Below, in pieces: positions 1 to 10,993 of a stretch of 64,000 nucleotides of DNA. Source of the stretch: Pristionchus mayeri (Eukaryota; Nematoda; Chromadorea; Rhabditida; Neodiplogasteridae); NCBI GenBank assembly GCA_036245805.1, contig BTRK01000001.1, positions 23,815,087 through 23,879,086 on the forward strand. The letters run 5' to 3'. How positions within the stretch are numbered: position 1 is the first letter of the stretch; every line of letters starts with the position of its first letter. The notes beneath the pieces were generated by a model. It was not told the origin of the DNA. It saw only the letters and a list, made by a program, of their open reading frames with translations, and did no database searches. The position numbers were made by a program, and so were the translations under genes.

Positions 1-169
1 GAAAGGATGATAGGTGGACTAGGATACAGCTAAATCAGATATTATCTAGACGAAATAAAAAAGAAAACTTCCTAAGTTGATTTTGTTTTTTCCCCAAGTG
101 TTTCCCCAAGTTTTGTGTGTTGTGATGTGGTGCATTTACTCGGATAGATATTCTGTTTATCTCCTTGGT

Positions 170-605
170 CTAGGCAGCCTTCAATGGGAGGATCACTTCT
201 CCCTGCTGAGCCTGCGCTGCGAAGGGCGCCTTGGGGTCTGTCTCCTCGGCAGGTACCTCCGCCCACTGCACCACCAGCTTGTCCTGAACAGAGATCATTA
301 TGGTAGAGTACGGTAGAAAATACAAGAGTAGGGCAGGAGATACCGTACATCCTTAGGTGGTCCGGCGATTCTCAGGATTTCCAAAGGAGTATCCGTCTTG
401 GGCTCAATGAAGCCGAACACGGGCTTGACACGATAGCATTGATTGTTCGATGTTTTAACCTAAATGGGAAGTGAGTTATTACAGCACTCTACTGATACCG
501 TACCTTGAAGGCAAGTTTAGATTCCGAAGCGGAGACGATCTTGACGGTAAGGTTGCCTCCAGTGGCAGAGAAGGATGTCTCGGCCGGATCGATATTCAGG
601 GACAT
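170..605 (-). CDS. Sperm-specific family (SSP-like) MSP-domain protein
   Basis: The model has three exons (605-504, 459-349, 283-170), all joining in phase 0, and encodes 108 residues. It starts MSLNIDPAETSFSATGG and ends GEVILPLKAA. Landmarks are the paired motifs K(V)KTSNNQCYRVKPVFGF and PPKDDKLVVQWAEVPA. Length, start and motifs fit the small sperm-specific SSP class of major sperm protein (MSP) domain proteins, which consist of one immunoglobulin-like seven-strand MSP fold and little else. Members are expressed in nematode sperm; the family is structural or cytoskeletal-associated and has no enzymatic activity. Both introns begin GTACGGTA-like (gtacggtatc). No signal peptide or membrane segment is present. 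The class assignment is firm. Sperm expression is inferred from the family. Confidence 0.9.
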
Positions 606-1162
606 TTCTAAAAGGAAGGAGATGAGTAGAGGGAGGTTACGGTACTCCTCTAGGAGTGAGATGGAAGGAAGGAGGATACCTCGAGGCAACCACTCGGATG
701 GAGAGGGACTATTGAAAATAGATGGAGAAGGATGAATCGACGAGTTTTATAAAATGAAATATGAGGAAATGGAAGAATTGGATCAGGATGCGATTTGCCT
801 ATTGAAATATTTATTGAAATTTATTCTATATGTGTTTGTAGAGGAATGATGGATCGATGATTAGATCTTCATCCATCGACATTCGTGGAGATTCAAATTT
901 TTCTGCCCTTGATCTTTTCTTTTTTTAAATTCTTATCTCACACGAACCGCCAGTCAGATCTTCAGAAAAGGGTAGAATTCTATGTGAAGCTATATCATCC
1001 TATACCAATTTTCATGTGAAAAAGAAGGATATCAGTATCGTGCTCTCTGCAGCACCGAATCTGAGATAAACGGCTGGTGTTGTATTTAGTGTTATATGCA
1101 AGTGTATATCATTAAATAGATGATTTATGAGGTAGATGGATACTCGGAGGGAGTAGACCATA
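606..1162. other. Intergenic, no gene seen
   Basis: This 557-base spacer lies between two minus-strand genes and includes the promoter side of the SSP gene. It is AT-rich with no credible exon or RNA gene. A purine-rich stretch at about 620-740 has no splice-supported reading. Confidence 0.5.
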
Positions 1163-2312
1163 CTACTGGGGACCGAGAGTGACACTCTTCACGTGCGGCT
1201 CCTCCTCCTTCTTCTCCTCCTTCTTCACTTCTTCCACTGGTCTGAAATGGAGATTGGCCATTCCCTGCCATTCACCAAGGAATCTCGTCCGTCCTCTCAC
1301 TCAATGGAAGAGAGAGGGGGAGCACTCACTCGTTCTTCTGTCCCCCTGTCGTCCCTCCCGACATCACTCCAGTCGCTGTCGTCTCGCGAGATCTCAAAAA
1401 TATCATTCATTGATCAACCTGTCTACCGTACCCTCCACTGTGTAATCCATCAGCGCTCTTCAGGTCCTCCATTTTCTTGCGTACCTGCAGTAATCTGATG
1501 ATTGGTATGTCTAGGGATAGCAAACTGACATCGTGGACGTTCTTAGAGTTCCCTGCCATATCAGCCTGTAGTTGCCTGAGCGAGGAAGTGACCTTGGACT
1601 CGAGAGCGTCCGTCTTCCTCTGAGATCTCCCATTGACAATGTGACTCCCCCTCCCCCCTTCCCCTCCTTTTCTCTTTCCCCCATCCCTTCTCCCCCCTTT
1701 CCTTGCCTTGCTGTGGCAGAGACGAACGAGGAAGAAGATAATGACAGGCACGAGGGCGAGAGAAAGACCGAATAGGATCGAGTACACCAGTATCGGGAGA
1801 TTACCCTGATACAGTGCATATCGATTGAGAGATAATGACAGTGACCTACCCGATCGTGCGCCATACTCGCCTTCGCCTTTTCAGCCATCTGGGAAGGATA
1901 CGGTAGTGATTATCGTAGGGCGCGAGGGCAGACCTTATCCAGATGGGGGAGGAAGGGGTCGACGTCCTTGTCACATCCAGTAGTTTTGCACTGACACTCG
2001 ACCGCAAGGATGACCTTATTGGGGGAAGAAGCACCTGAAGAGATCAAAGATCAACCCATCCCCTTGAGTGACCTACTCTCCACGAGTGTGAACTGACACG
2101 TATCACTCAGAGGTGTGCCACAAGAAGTTGTATCGATCTTCTCAACGAGAAATACAGTAACCTTTGTGTAGTGAAGCATACAGTACCCGTCCGATGATTA
2201 CCACTCGACACACTTGGTCGTCAGTGCACGATTGAGTTCCCCCTTCACATTCCAATCCAGTGGAGAAGAGAATAGATGAGAGGAGGAGGAAGAGTATGGA
2301 TTGACCTCCCAT
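1163..2312 (-). CDS. Cys-rich single-pass (type I) membrane protein, nematode family unknown
   Basis: Nine exons (2312-2187, 2161-2077, 2034-1934, 1888-1850, 1805-1707, 1619-1530, 1484-1432, 1392-1330, 1241-1163) join in consistent phase to give 244 residues. A signal peptide (MGGQSILFLLLSSILFSTG) precedes an ectodomain of about 95 residues with spaced cysteines, including ECQCKTTGCDKD, which recalls small nematode Cys-knot or ET/Ly6-like modules. A hydrophobic segment (YSILFGLSLALVPVIIFFLV) follows, then a cytoplasmic tail ending in a Lys/Glu run (EEVKKEEKKEEEPHVK). The intron after residue 153 appears to use a GC donor (AAG|gcaagg). I do not recognise a named family. The architecture suggests a cell-surface receptor or adaptor. 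The exon order is well supported by phase; function is unknown. Confidence 0.75.
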
Positions 2313-2419
2313 TGGCGAGGGGAAAGAGCAGAATGAGAGAAAATGAAACTCATTTCTTCTTGTTTTCTTATTTCTTCTATGAAAAGGTTTATCAAATGTA
2401 TAAAAATGAATTCAATTGA

Positions 2420-3012
2420 TCAGCAGAGAGTAGCCAACGTGCAGATTTCCTGGGGGTCGGCCTTCGAGATGATTCCCACCACGAGATCGTCCACCTTCTG
2501 CAGAGATCAAAGATCAACTCGATCCTCTCTCCCTCCTACCCCACCCCCATGATGGCATTGAAGCAGTCTTGCTGTAGCTTCTTCAGGGGCAGTTTGTCGC
2601 ATTCGGGCTGAAAGGAGGCGACGATTGGAAGACGTCGTCTCTGATGGATGCACTCTGCACACCACGCACCTTCACGTATCCGGCAATCCAATCCACCAGC
2701 TCGTCTTCTCCCATTTGCTCTCCTCCCTCAATTCTCGCTTTAGATATTTAGGCATTTTTTCTTTTAGAGATTCCATTTTGAGATACCCCAGGAGAGATTG
2801 CTAATGCAAGGGTACCTTGATGAGATCCTTGCAGATGGGACACCACATTCCGTCCATGGCTGCATCGTCCTCTACAATCTAATGTTTATGGCAATTATAA
2901 ACTATGCACTTTATCGTTTTCAATAGCCCATACTGCTGAACTGACTCTGTCCAGTGAGGATGGCAGAAGAGTAGACGAGAGAGAGGAGAGAGAGGAACAC
3001 GAGGAGTCTCAT
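2420..3012 (-). CDS. Saposin-like (SPP/caenopore-type) secreted protein
   Basis: A short gene of five small exons. Exon 1 encodes a signal peptide (MRLLVFLSLLSRLLFC). The mature part carries the six-cysteine saposin-B pattern in order: CPIC, then EDELVDWIAGYVK, then PEC and QQDC, then KVDDLVVGIISKADPQEIC and a final C just before the stop. Spacing and amphipathic helices match one saposin-B domain. These proteins bind or permeabilise lipid membranes. In nematodes many are gut-secreted antimicrobial caenopores or lysosomal lipid carriers. The last intron (about 2544-2498) contains GATCAAAGATC beside its 3' splice site. The exon 1 donor (TCA|gttcag) and the 5' edge of exon 3 are the weakest points. 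Family call firm, specific role inferred. Confidence 0.85.
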
Positions 3013-3514
3013 CACTGCAATGGAGATGAGGATAGAGACGAAGGAGGGGAGTTATACGCATGCCCCTATCTTCTCTAGTCTAGGAAGGAACGATACATCT
3101 CGGTAACTATTCAGTGACACCATGGGAAAGAGTGTGACTCCTTATCTTCTCAATCCCTGCGATAATGAAGCCATCACACCATTGAACACACCGAAGATTG
3201 AGAGCCAAATCGAGTGCATAAAATGGAAATGGCATTGACGTCATTCTAAATAACAACTTTTTAGATTGGCGTCAGTATCATTTTGATATAAGATCTCATT
3301 GGAAATATTCAGAAGAATTTACCGCAATCAAACTAAATCCTCCTTTTCAGCTAACTTTCAGATATTAGAAAAAATGGATCTGTGTTGCTCATAGCACGCT
3401 GTTGCATACTTTATTAAGGAAATCAGCAGATGATCAATTCCTCTCACCCCCCCCCCCCCCCTCATCCATTCATTCGGAGTCTCTCCGTTCGTCTCAATCG
3501 GTCGCTCCTCTGGA
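3013..3514. other. Intergenic, divergent promoter region
   Basis: About 500 bases between the start of the minus-strand saposin gene and the start of the plus-strand Aurora gene, so it must hold both promoters. It is AT-rich, with a C-run at 3448-3462. No gene or clear motif was recognised. Confidence 0.5.
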
Positions 3515-5698
3515 ATGAGTCCGCCTCCTCCTCTGCGACGATCGACCAGGGTGAAGACAGGTGAGTACCCCCCCCCCCTCCTCCCCTCCCTCCCTCCCTC
3601 CCTCCCTCTCTCATCGACCATTCAGCCACCACGAGAAGTATGGCTCCTGAGGCGAAGAAAGAACGAAGTATGGGAAAGGAAACGAAGAGGAAAGCGAAGA
3701 GTGAGATGAAGAATGCAACGGGAGATAGAATGGACAAGAGGAGCATCAAGAGGAGCATCAAGAAGGACAAGGAAGAGAAGATGAAGGAAGAGAGGGAGGA
3801 AGAGAAGATGAAGGAAGAGAGGGAGGAAGAGAAGATGAAAGAAGAGAGGGAGGAAGAGAAGATGAAGGAAAAGAGGGAGGAAGAGAAGAGGAAGGAAGAG
3901 AGGGAGGAAGAGAAGAGGAAGCAAGAGAGGGAGGAAGAGAAGAGGAAGGAAGAGAGGGAGGAAGAGAAGATGAAGGAAGAGAGGGAGGAAGAGAAGAGGA
4001 AGGATGAAGAAGAAGATGAAGATGAAAGGGAGGAAGAGGACATTAAGTCGTGCAGTGACATGGACATCGCCACAACAGACAGTGATCGAACAATCAGAGC
4101 AGATACAGGTTGAGGGGAGGGAAGGATGGGGGGAGAGGGAAGGATTCAGAGATCGGTGAAGAACTGGAGGAGAGGAATTATGAGGAAGAAGAAGAGGAGA
4201 AGGATGGGAAGGGAGATGGAGAGGAACAGGGTGAGGAACCATCGAGGAAACACTCACAGTGAGATGTTGCAGTTTGTATTTTCGAGAAGGATATAGGCGA
4301 GGAAGAGGAGAAGAAAGTGGAGGATGAGGATGAAGGAAGCCAGGAAGAAGAGAAGACTGAGGAGGGAGGGAAGGAAGAGGAGAAGGAAAAGCCCCAGTAC
4401 AATCACAAGAAGGGAGGGTCAGTTACTGTATTTATTCATCGATCACTCATTAATTCTATTCAGCAAATTTGGACTGTCGGACTTCGAAATCGGGAAGCCG
4501 CTAGGAAAGGGCAAGTTCGGGAGTGTTTACCTCGCTCGAATCCCCAACCCGGGGTTCATTGTGGCCCTGAAGGTACGGTTGGGGGGCATACAGTAGACGT
4601 ACAGTAACTATTTGCCTTTCAGATTCTCTTCAAGTCTCAGCTGCAGAAGGCGAAGCTGGAACGGAATCTACAGCGAGAGATCGAGATCCAGGCACATCTC
4701 AGGTCAGAGATTGATACGAATCGATCGATACCGTACTCTTTGTTTTGAAGACACCCGCACATCCTCCGTATGTACTCTTACTTCTGGGACGACAAGAAGA
4801 TCTACCTCGTATTGGAATATGCAGAGGGAGGGGAACTATTCAAAATGCTGCAGGAGAAAAGGAAGTTCGACGAGAATACTACTGCCAAGGTGAGCATGAA
4901 CTATGATCTCTGATCTCTGATCTTTGATCTCTCTTGAGTACATCTTCCAAATGGCGGACGCCCTGATGTACTGCCACCAGAAGAGTGTCATCCATAGAGA
5001 CATCAAACCGGAGAATATCTTAATCGGTATATCACTCCGTCCTCTCCCCTTTTGATCACTCCCTCATAGGATCGGATGGCGAACTGAAACTGGCAGACTT
5101 TGGCTGGAGTGTTCACGCCCCTTCCAAGAAGTATCGATCGATAGACTCTTTCGCTACCGTAACCCTCCTCTTCCAGACGAGATACTCTGTGTGGAACACT
5201 CGACTACCTCCCACCCGAGATAATCGACAGCAACGTATACGGAGAGGAGGTGAGTTGAATGGAAGAGAGATCAAAGATCAACATTCTCTTCGTTAGGTGG
5301 ATCTCTGGTCATTGGGAATCCTGTGCTACGAACTGCTGGTTGGATTCGCCCCCTTCGCAGATGAACATGAGGGAAGAACGAAGAGGAAGATATTGAAGGT
5401 ACCCCCCTCCCCCCCCCTCTCCTTCCTCGATCCCTTCTCTCCTTCAGGGCGAGTTCGAATTCCCCCATCACGTGTCAGAGGGAGCACGTGATCTGATAGG
5501 GAAACTACTCAAGAAGAATCCCCAGGAGCGACTTCCACTCAAGAAGGTACCCCCTCCACCTCCCCCTTCCCCTCCCCCTTCCCCTCCCCTCCCCCCTTCA
5601 TCTCTTCCATTGAGGTGATGACCCACCCCTGGATCGTCAGCCATGTGATTGGAAAAGGAGAGAAGAATGGTCCGAGATCCAAGTCTACTGCCTTCTAA
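3515..5698 (+). CDS. Aurora-family serine/threonine kinase with long charged N-terminal extension
   Basis: Thirteen exons sum to 1590 nt and encode 529 residues. Residues 1 to about 251 are low-complexity Glu/Lys/Arg (see the repeat at 3781-4005). The kinase domain follows: Gly loop [14 protein letters not shown], catalytic Lys in [14 protein letters not shown], Mg-binding ADFGWS, activation loop [15 protein letters not shown] with the activating Thr, and [15 protein letters not shown]. It ends ..[14 protein letters not shown] and [12 protein letters not shown] are Aurora signatures, and all catalytic residues are intact. Auroras drive mitotic and meiotic spindle and chromosome segregation. 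The sequence does not decide between AIR-1 (A-type) and AIR-2 (B-type). I start at 3515 because the first exon joins in phase (G|CC). A shorter form starting further downstream is possible. Introns near 4890 and 5250 carry GATCTTTGATC or its complement. Confidence 0.93.
3781..4005 (+). repeat. 27-bp coding minisatellite in the Aurora N-terminus
   Basis: About nine tandem copies of a 27-base unit encode MKEEREEEK or RKEEREEEK. Variants differ mainly at ATG/AGG (Met/Arg). The reading frame stays open throughout. The encoded stretch is predicted to be a single highly charged helix. Confidence 0.9.
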
Positions 5699-6783
5699 TT
5701 GAACCAATCATTATTCTATTTACAATGATAAACCCAATTCATGGTAGATTGAACGTGCATATTCTTTTATCTAAACGTACAAATACAGAATGTGAATACA
5801 AACTTAATTTAGTCTAAGTAGATTACAATGTCATTCTCGGTTCGGTTGAAAGTAGATGTGATCTCTAGTTCTAGCGAGCAAATATCTCTCCTTTTATGTG
5901 TGAATGTCCACGATTTCCCCTGTGCTTCTCCCTCGATCCATTCTATTCATTCACTCTCTCATCCACTCCTCAGGTGTCAAAGTCACTCCCTTTTGTACAC
6001 GAAAAAGGGTGCATAAATTGAGTGTAAACCAGACAGGGAGGGGCGTTCTCAGAGTGCTCTCCCATGGTCTTCCTCCTCTCAGAACTGATCACTAACACGA
6101 AGAATCTCTTCCGTTCCCTCTCTAACCATTCATTATCTCCCCATCATTCTCTTCCACTCATTCATTCAATTCATTCAATCGTTTCGTAAGGCGGAAATCG
6201 ATTCGGAGTTTTCTTGGAATGGACTAAAGGCAGTCCATCACATGTCTCTTCTTCTCTTCACTCAGATCAGCTGAATATGTCACAAAGAGCCCTCTCAACT
6301 GCAGAGTAACTTCTCCTTAATTCGATGCTCTCTCTCATAATTGGTCTCTCTGCCAAGTCGCCATTCTGCCTAATGCAACATTCCTCCCTTGTCTCCCTCT
6401 TCTCTTCTTCTTTCTCCGATCACTAAAATCGGTCACGAATCATCCCTAATTCCCCCTAGATTCCTCATGATTCGACCCGAATTCATCGGTTGTTCATCGT
6501 GGTTGAATCCCATAATTGATGGTGATCCCTCGTGTCTTCACTGGCGAGAGACTTGTTCCTCCCCTCTCTCATTCCCCCATTGTGGTCAATCCAAAGGAGA
6601 CTCCTTACCCGAGAGGAGAGCAGGACCTTGACTTTGTATAACTCTCTCATCTCTATTATTCCCTCTGCCCATTCTCAGTCCATCTGCCTTTTCCTCCTTC
6701 ACTTCCAACCCAAATTCCCGCATTCACTTCTCGACCAACCATGTTCCATGTGCATCGTGCTATCATCTCTCATTGATTCCAGA
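5699..6783. other. Intergenic, no gene seen
   Basis: This 1.1-kb spacer follows the Aurora stop. It holds the likely 3'UTR and T/C-rich sequence upstream of the Smad-like gene. Open frames here are short and lack splice support or recognisable residues. Confidence 0.5.
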
Positions 6784-9260
6784 ATGGCATTGAGTCGATC
6801 GATGCTCATCGAGAGACTCTTGCATGAGGAAACTCAGAGTAAGCATCATTCAATGTATACACCTCCTCTCCATTCACTTTTTTAGATTCGTGCGACTCCC
6901 GCCCTTCGACCAGCCATGCTGCAGCTACGTGGGATGACATCGAAGCATTCGAGAGGGTGAGTGACCTACCCATCTATCGATTGGGGCTATATCTTCTTTC
7001 TTCTTTATGTTCCTTGTATCTTCTTTGACTCTTCATCTTCCATGATACAATCCTTAGGATACTCTGCTGGAGGTGGAACAGAAGTTGCATCAACTGGACA
7101 ATCTCATCTGGGGGAAGTGCATCGTGATGGAGAGGAACACAAGAACCGCCAAGGTAGAAAACTCCCTTCCATCTTCCCAGAATACAATTTAAATCTGCCT
7201 TTCTTCGAATGTTGCTCGCTAAAGGTCGAGTGGCGGGACTCTTTGTTGAATAAGTGTCCGTTTGAGGCGTACTTCCGATCGAATTCAGTGAGAATCGATG
7301 GATCGAGGAATGACTTCGATGGTTCCAGGTGAGTTCTCCCTTCTACACTCTCTTGTCATATGGGAACTTCCCATTCTCTTTCCTTTGCATCCGTTCCCCT
7401 GCAGCTTACTCGTGGGGGTTGAGTGAGTGTGTCTAACGGTCTCCCACAGACCGGTTGATTCCTCCCTCTGGCATTACTCTCATTCGCAGTGGGATGCCAA
7501 TGCATTTGTATGGATGAGGAAATGAAAGAGAAGAAGGGGAAGGTCGATTCCAGATTTGGACTGAGAAGATACGGGAATGTGAGAAGGGACGAGACTGGAG
7601 AGAAGATACTCGATGGATTGGGGGAGGTCAGAAGAGAGCGAAACACTTGAATGAGCATTTCGAAAACATCAATTTGTCTTTGAAAATAAGCGGTTTCTGT
7701 TGTGTGAATATTAATAATTACTGTATATTCCTCTAAGGGCTTCGTCCTCCGAGTGGATCCATCTGGAGACGTCTTCCTCTGTTCCCCATGCACAGTCTGG
7801 ATCTCACGAGGGATGAAGAGTGAGATGGTCGAGAGAGGGAAGGAAGTGAAGGTGAGGGAGGAGAAGAGTGAAGAGGAGGAGAGGGGAGATGGACTCACCC
7901 TTCTTCAGTTATTCGACCTTCGTTCCTTCAAATCATCTCTCCTCGATCGGGATTCAGATGGAGACCATAGAAGGAATCTTCTCACTCAGTCCATTGTATA
8001 CATCAAAGTGAGCTCTTTTTGCCCTCCAACGATTGAATGGGAGAATGATTGAGTTCACTCCCTCTCCCGCTCTCTCCTGCCCCCTCTGGTTCTGTCTCGT
8101 CCATCTCATCGCTGTCGAATTGACTACGATGCTCCATCCTATCGGTGAGTCCCCTCCGCCCCCCCCCCCCCCACCCCAATCATTCCCCTCCTCTCTCTCC
8201 CTCTGCAGGAGGATCGAGTGTATCGACAGAAGAAGAAGCCTCCTCCTCCGTCTCTTCCACGAGGAGCAAGAACGGTGAGAAGGGCACAGGGGTAGGTCAT
8301 GGTGTCTGATCGCAGTGCCTCTCCACTCTCCGTACACTCCCTCTACTTCTCCCTCCTCTCACTCATCCACTCCTCCTCCCCCGATTCTGAAGAATGGAAG
8401 GAGTTACAACTCCAGTCAGTTCCCTTCCATCAATCAATTTCGAAGAAATGAGACTCCTTCCAGAAGCAGATCACGAGTATGCCTCAGTGATGAAGAGTCT
8501 CAGCGCAGCTCGGAGAGAATCGGGGGCGAGTTCTCCCAAGACAGCCTCAACCAGTCAAAGGCAATCATTCAGCCATTCACAGTGAATGATTCCTCTCTTC
8601 TTCTAGACATTCTTCCAATTCCTCTCACGATCATCAACCTCGACTCGCCAAACTCAGCTTACCTTCACCAGGTGAGAATGGGAGACGGAAGAAGGAGAGA
8701 TTCCTCCTTCAGTTCGATCGGTCCTCCTCCCCTCCTCTTCTCCTTCTCCTTCCTTTGCTTCTTCTCTCCAATCAGGCAGCGATCGACTACTCATCACGAG
8801 AGAAGAAAGGAACCAACGGTACTGCCTTTCAATAGTCAACAGTGATGATAGTGAATTGGTCTTCAGTCGTCCTCCTCCTTCTCGTCATCGAGAACGAAGT
8901 TGTGATCCAATCATAGGGAGAATCAGAGAAGTTCACCTGAGTGAACAGCCTGTGATCAGTGCGAAACAGAGGTGAGCAGAGGGAAAAGGGGAGAGAGGGA
9001 GGGAGAGAGGTAAGGGAGTCGACAATGGAAAAGATCAATAATCATTGTAGGGGAGGAGTGAAGAAGCGACTGGAGAGGGGGCAGGGAGGGGCTGCTCCTG
9101 TTGCATTTCAGGTGAGAATATACCCGATGCTCCACTGATCTCGTAGTATGGTGGAACAATAGTTGATTCCAGATGGGTCGTCTTTCTTCGTCCGTCGTCG
9201 ATCTCCGGAGTCTCGACAACATCCGTCGTCCTCCCTTCTTCTGTGAACCATTCGGAGTAA
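6784..9260 (+). CDS. Smad-related protein with divergent MH2 domain and no MH1
   Basis: Starts MALSRSMLIERLLHEETQ. The MH2 domain follows: IWGKCIVMERNTRTAK, NSVRIDGS, RFGLRRYGNVRRDETGEKI, GFVLRVDPSGDVFLC, CTVWISRG, KLFDLRSFKSSLL and LWFCLVHLIAVELTTMLHPI. These align in order with co-Smad/Smad MH2 blocks (RFCLGQLSNV, GDVWVRCLSDHAVFVQS, KVFDLRQ, CWIEIHLHRALQLLDEVL). No DNA-binding MH1 is visible. The conserved GWG/L3-loop segment before CW is missing, so receptor or co-Smad contacts may differ. The C-terminal tail is Ser/Pro/Arg-rich and runs to about 9260. One junction near 8815-8865 does not join in phase, so the tail may end earlier (about 8916) or the last exons may belong to another isoform. 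MH2 proteins act in TGF-beta signalling (DAF-3, SMA-4 or TAG-68 type in worms). Confidence 0.72.
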
Positions 9261-9390
9261 GAGGAGGAGGAGGACACTCGAAGAGATTATGAAGGGAGAG
9301 AAGAAGACGAGTCATCGAGTAGTGATACAGGCAGAAATAAAGAGAACTACTGAACGATTGTATTGACATGCGATTAGAGACCGATCTAGC
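8985..9390 (+). repeat. Direct repeat, copy 1 (Smad gene 3' exons and flank)
   Basis: This segment is recognisably repeated at 14545-14950. It includes the last two Smad exons, the intron between them and about 120 bases of 3' flank (common end: attgtattgaca followed by cgattagagacc). Confidence 0.8.
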
Positions 9391-10993
9391 AGTTGGGTTG
9401 TGTGTTAAGGATAATATTTGGACAATACTGTAGTAGAGAGCTGGCTTGAAACGTTGTAAAACAATCGTGAGGCCGAAAAAGTTGCGCTCGCTTCGCTCGC
9501 TACGCCCCATCTGCAACTTTTTTGGATCGCCCTCGTCCTCATGAGCCTTTCACAGCGCTCACGCTGTGGGGATGAGTGTAGATTAGGAAGAATTTCCACC
9601 ACGTTATGTGGTGTTTTGGGTGGTACGTATTTTCGGTTCATATTCGCCTGACGGTTAGCCTGTCGCATAGGTCGCTGATAACCTCAGGACAGACTGAATG
9701 AACTGGCGCGGGGCAGTAGAGCACGCCTTGTCGTGATAGCCGAATGCTACTTTCTTTCTTTCTTTTTTATTCGCGCTTTCTGCGATTTAGTAAAATACGA
9801 ATAAGCCACAGGTGTGCAAAGTTTGCGATAGCCCGTACGTATAGTGGGAAATAAGCCATAAAGATAATAACTTCGAAGGTAGACTAGGCCGTGCTTGCTC
9901 TGAGAGAGAATGAAACAAATGGTTATCAAAGTTACACTACCTTATACTTTCTCCCAAAAATATATACAGTACCCACTGCCCCAAATTCTTCCGTGTTCAG
10001 ATGATGTTTCCATCTTCGTCGTATTCATACACCTCCTCTTCCTGGCGTGCACTTGTCCTCTTCTCTCGAGAAATCTGAAATTACGGGAATTAACAAATTT
10101 ATACATGATACGGCAGAGAAAAATTCATGTGAAAATCTATGACATGAAACATTTCTAATGTTCGGAGTTCCTACGTTCTTTCAAGAGACCCGTGCTAAAA
10201 TAGTTTCGGTTTTCAAAAAAAAACATATTTATTTTGTAGTGGAGAAGCCCAAAGTGAGTTCTTTCGAGAAAAAAAACGCATGTGGCCACTTATTTGATAT
10301 TTGGTCCACTCCCCTCATTTTTAGGAATCACTCCTGATTTTCGGTCACAAACGCGCTCTCGTATAGAGAGCGAATGAGAAATAATAGGGGGGAAGGGTTG
10401 GGTCAAATATTGAAAAAGTGCCCGTTCGTTAGCAAGCCTGCATAAATATACGCGGAACGCGGAGGAAAAATGTTCCGCGTATACTTAGAAACAAATTTAC
10501 TAAATCTCGCCCACCACACCACGGACTACGCTTTCTTTTCTCACATTATAGTTTTACGCCATTAATTTAATATTAATAATAATAATAAATTGTACAACCG
10601 TGGAACTTCTTTTGATACAATACAGCCGAATTTAAATGAGGGATGGGAAAGAGGACTTCCCTCCTCTGTTCAATCAATCTGGGTAATATTTGTATGAGGT
10701 CAGACCAAATTGATCTATCGCCGACGAGAAAGATAATCCAAGAATTGATGAGGATCAAGGAAGAAGGGACCTGGTAGACCATCGATGGGGAGGGTAGCGA
10801 GGAGACGAGTGATGCTACAGTACATGCGAACCGCATTTCCATATGTGACCCGTGGATCAGTTTTGAGGGAACAAGAATAAGTTTCCAGCAACTAAACTTC
10901 GATTTTCATATTCCTCTCATTATTCCCGATCGGAATATTTTATTGTTTTTTTTCTACGAGAGTAGAATCGGGATCTGAAAAATATCTGACATA
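9391..10993. repeat. Repeat island, left part; hairpins, no gene
   Basis: No credible coding region. A hairpin at 9476-9522 (aaaaagttgc / gcaacttttt) flanks the motif CGCTCGCTTCGCTCGC. About 10270-10440 is an imperfect inverted repeat (ccacttatttgatatttgg against its degraded complement), MITE-like. 10447-10483 is a perfect 12-bp stem (TATACGCGGAAC / GTTCCGCGTATA) with a 13-base loop. Confidence 0.6.

Noticed and set aside
3462..4257. Minus-strand Leu/Ser/Phe-rich frames of over 200 codons
   Set aside because: Complement of the Glu/Lys/Arg repeat in the Aurora N-terminus; no splice or domain support.
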